Made by a program: the position numbers and the translations under genes. Of a stretch of 64,000 nucleotides of DNA, positions 61,822-64,000 are shown one piece after another (positions within the stretch are counted from its first letter, which is position 1; every line of letters starts with the position of its first letter). The stretch comes from Saltatorellus ferox (GTDB lineage: Bacteria; Planctomycetota; UBA1135; GCA-002686595): positions 5,895,524 to 5,959,523 of the forward strand of contig CP036434.1 in assembly GCA_007751475.1 (NCBI GenBank), written 5' to 3'. The notes beneath the pieces were generated by a model. It saw only the letters and a program-made list of their open reading frames with translations. It was not told the DNA's origin and did no database searches.

Positions 61822-63591
61822 ATGACCCCCTCCGTCTTCCCCACCCGAATCGACGCCTCCTTTCGGCGCTTCCAGCGCAAGGGGGATCCCCGCGCGATCA
61901 GCCGTGTCTTCGACGAGGCCGCCCCGGAGCTGCTGCGCGTGGCCAGGGGTTTCGCCCGGGGCGATGAGGCGCTGGCGGAGGACGCTGTCCAGGCCGCCTT
62001 CCTCGCCGCGATGGAGAAGTCCGCGTCGTTCGATGGCAAGCGCCGGGTCATGCCCTGGCTCCTCGGGCTGCTCGCCGTCGAACTGCGGCGCGAACGTGCG
62101 GACAGGCAGCGGACGCCCAACCCGGTGTGGCTGCGGGAAGGCGCCGCCCTGCGTGCTCCCGCGGATCCCGAGGCGACGGCGGCCGACGCAGAGCTGAAGG
62201 AACTGATCGCACGGAGGGTAGAGCAGCTTCCCGACACCTACCGGGAAGCCGTCAAGGAGCACCTCTTCTCCGGCGCGGCCCCCGCGACGATCGCGAAGAA
62301 GCTCGGGATCACGCAGGGCGCGCTTCACGTGCGCGTACACCGGGGCCTCGGCCAGCTCCGCAGCCTGCTGCCCGCTGGAACCGCGCTCGGCGCGGGACTC
62401 ATGGCGAGCGAGGCGCGCGGTCTGGCGTCGGTTCGCGGGGTGGTTCTGGGAAGCAGCGCTGCCGGTGGCGCGGCCGTGGCGAGTGCGGGCGTGAACAGTG
62501 CGGCCATGGGCGCAGCTTCCGGTGGAGCCATGGCCGGCTGGCCTCTTTCGCTTGCCGCCGCGACAACCATCGGACTCGTCGGCGGCGGTGCTGCCATGGC
62601 GATCTGGCGGCAGCCAACCGCACCCGATGCAGCGATCGCTGGCATGGCCGGTCCGGCGCCCGTCGTCGCCATGGTGCCGCCGCCCGATCCAGTGGAACTC
62701 GCTCCCCTGCCGGAACGTCGGGCAGCGTTGACGATCGACGAACCTCCGGCTCCCTCCGACCCACCGAACACGCCGATGGACGCGGCGTTGACGGCCGTGG
62801 ACTGGCTCGATCTCTACCGCAACGCCAGGGGCTACACCGAGATCTACGCGCTGGGACGACAGCTGATCGCGCTCCCGGGAACGGAGGGACTGAAGATCGC
62901 GCGAGAGGTTTACCCGCTACTCGACACCGCCCAGCGCAAGCAGTTTGCCAAGCCGTTCGTTTTCCATGAGGGCGCGCCCTACGGCCTAGATGTCGTCGAC
63001 GTTGTGGCCAACGATCCGGATCCGCAGGTCAGAGTCTATGGGTGGGCTTTTCTTCGGCCGTTCGCCTTCCGCGACTTCGAGCGGGACGAGCCCGCCTACG
63101 CGAACTGGCGTGCGAGCACGGCAGGCCTGGCTCGACGCGAAGTTCTCCTGGGCAGCGCGTTGGACCTGGCGCGGCGCTGCGGCGAAACGAGCGGCGCGGA
63201 CGTCGTGCCGCTATTAACGGAAGCACAGCCACCGACGACCAGGGTTCTGGATGCCGTCAAGATTTTGCCGCGGGAACTCTTCGGCTCCACAGGATTCGGC
63301 GTCCAGCTCCGGCGGTGGCTCGCCAGTTCGAACGAGCCTCTTCTCCTGGCTGCACTGCGTTGGGCGCCGCTCGTCGACCTCTCGGAGTCGGACCTTCGCA
63401 CGTACGTCCTCCCGCTTCTAGATCACTCGAACGCAGCCCTTTCGACAAGTGCTGCGCGCGCGCTCGCCCGGAGCGGGCACGCCTTTGTCGCAGCCGAACT
63501 CGACTTGCGTTTCGGCGACCTCGCCGGGCCGAACGAAGACGAAGCGCACTCGCTCCGCTACTGGATCGAGTGGACGGAAACGATGGACTGA
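61822..63591 (+). CDS. ECF-type RNA polymerase sigma factor with membrane-anchored C-terminal extension
   Basis: 589 residues. Sigma-70 region 2 (residues about 25-95: ALAEDAVQAAFLAAMEKSASFDGKRRVMPWLLGLLAVELRRER) and region 4 (about 130-185: LPDTYREAVKEHLFSGAAPATIAKKLGITQGALHVRVHRGLGQLR) are clear. A helix follows (AAATTIGLVGGGAAMAIW, about residue 250), then about 320 residues of uncharacterised, mostly helical sequence outside the membrane. ECF sigma factors with such C-terminal extensions are known in planctomycetes. The extension may replace an anti-sigma factor. It is 28 bases upstream of a secreted-protein gene that may be its target. Confidence 0.87.
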   Translation: MTPSVFPTRIDASFRRFQRKGDPRAISRVFDEAAPELLRVARGFARGDEALAEDAVQAAFLAAMEKSASFDGKRRVMPWLLGLLAVELRRERADRQRTPNPVWLREGAALRAPADPEATAADAELKELIARRVEQLPDTYREAVKEHLFSGAAPATIAKKLGITQGALHVRVHRGLGQLRSLLPAGTALGAGLMASEARGLASVRGVVLGSSAAGGAAVASAGVNSAAMGAASGGAMAGWPLSLAAATTIGLVGGGAAMAIWRQPTAPDAAIAGMAGPAPVVAMVPPPDPVELAPLPERRAALTIDEPPAPSDPPNTPMDAALTAVDWLDLYRNARGYTEIYALGRQLIALPGTEGLKIAREVYPLLDTAQRKQFAKPFVFHEGAPYGLDVVDVVANDPDPQVRVYGWAFLRPFAFRDFERDEPAYANWRASTAGLARREVLLGSALDLARRCGETSGADVVPLLTEAQPPTTRVLDAVKILPRELFGSTGFGVQLRRWLASSNEPLLLAALRWAPLVDLSESDLRTYVLPLLDHSNAALSTSAARALARSGHAFVAAELDLRFGDLAGPNEDEAHSLRYWIEWTETMD

Positions 63592-63619
63592 ACCCCTTGG
63601 CCTCCTACCCATTTCACGG

Positions 63620-64000
63620 ATGACCCCCATGCTCTTGCTCACACTCCGGACAGCTTCCGTTCTCGCGATGACGGCGCCGCTTGCCCTTCCGGTCGTTCCC
63701 GCCCCATACGGAGCCAAGGACCTCGCGCGGGCGGCCAGGCAGCGCTGGGAGGCACTCGCGGACGTCACCCTGACGGGCGACAGCTACCGCGACGAGAAGC
63801 GGCTCTGCCTCGACCTCGAGGAATATTTCGACGGCGCATTGCCGGACGGCAGAGAGGCGCAGAAGGCGGCGAAACTCGTTTCGAAGATCGTCGAGAAGGA
63901 CTCCCCCGCCGGCCTCATCTGGAGAGTCGAGGAACTTCGCGGAAGGCTCTTGAACCGCGTCGACGCGAAGAAAGCGGCAGAGGCCTTCGAGTCCGCGGTG
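63620..64000 (+). CDS. Secreted protein of unknown function (3' partial)
   Basis: Runs off the end of the window; 127 codons are visible. Signal peptide (VLAMTAPLALPVVPAPYG) is followed by charged, alpha-helical sequence rich in Lys, Arg, Glu and Asp (KDLARAARQRWEALADVTLTG; DAKKAAEAFESAV). It has no domain I recognise. It follows the sigma factor gene by 28 bases on the same strand and is likely cotranscribed. Confidence 0.7.
   Translation, partial: MTPMLLLTLRTASVLAMTAPLALPVVPAPYGAKDLARAARQRWEALADVTLTGDSYRDEKRLCLDLEEYFDGALPDGREAQKAAKLVSKIVEKDSPAGLIWRVEELRGRLLNRVDAKKAAEAFESAV

Overview
The window is 64 kb of GC-rich, densely coded bacterial DNA with no rRNA, tRNA or CRISPR array that I could find. 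Several features point to a planctomycete (Planctomycetota), probably near the Saltatorellus/Rohdeia type of lineage. Two secreted proteins end in the YCG-P...N / FQAWYRD-like C-terminal domain that I associate with that group. There is a DUF6677-type membrane protein, an ECF sigma factor with a membrane-anchored C-terminal extension, many lipoproteins, and a CMP-KDO synthetase (kdsB) implying a KDO-type outer membrane. The lineage is inferred from recognised protein features, not from a search.

Layout. 0-8 kb: the 3' end of a secreted BNR-repeat protein, a lipoprotein MsrB, a DEAD-box helicase, a coupled run of SEC-C protein, kdsB and histidine phosphatase, then dprA, a DUF6677 pair and a YbgC-like thioesterase. 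8-19 kb is an accessory stretch: lipoproteins, two large carboxypeptidase-regulatory-like secreted proteins (one broken), an IS3-family element between them, PhoD-like phosphatase, AlkB, a hydrolase and a lipocalin, with a dispersed GC-rich repeat. 19-26.5 kb: a saccharopine dehydrogenase-like gene, then a full ISC operon (Rrf2 regulator, iscS, iscU, A-type carrier, hscB, hscA) and a ybaK gene, closed by a strong hairpin. 26.6-30 kb: a three-FAS1 lipoprotein, a TPR-sulfotransferase and a CPCC zinc protein. 30-30.7 kb holds gene remnants.

30.7-37.2 kb: a P-type ATPase, then a five-gene signalling module of coiled-coil protein, Rab-like small GTPase, PAS-like histidine kinase, REC-histidine kinase and REC protein. 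This is the best candidate here for an incompletely described system. 37.3-41.6 kb: a Tat-exported molybdopterin oxidoreductase with a four-cluster Fe-S subunit and a TorD-like chaperone, but no membrane anchor gene. 41.9-43 kb: a CNNM/CorC-type protein. 43-44.3 kb: an unknown gene flanked by two copies of the end of an antiporter gene. 44.3-51.9 kb: a nine-gene Mrp/Mnh-type cation/proton antiporter operon with three separate large antiporter-like subunits.

52-64 kb: an ElyC/SanA-like DUF218 protein, a secreted serine hydrolase with the planctomycete C-terminal domain, asd-gpmI, an M48 lipoprotein protease, a coupled glycogen synthase-like/ROK kinase pair, a metallophosphoesterase, the ECF sigma factor, and the start of a secreted protein running off the end.

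Many operons use 4-bp ATGA/GTGA/TTGA overlaps, so translational coupling is common. Start codons were chosen by conserved N-termini, signal peptides, overlaps and Shine-Dalgarno matches; where GTG or TTG was chosen this is stated.
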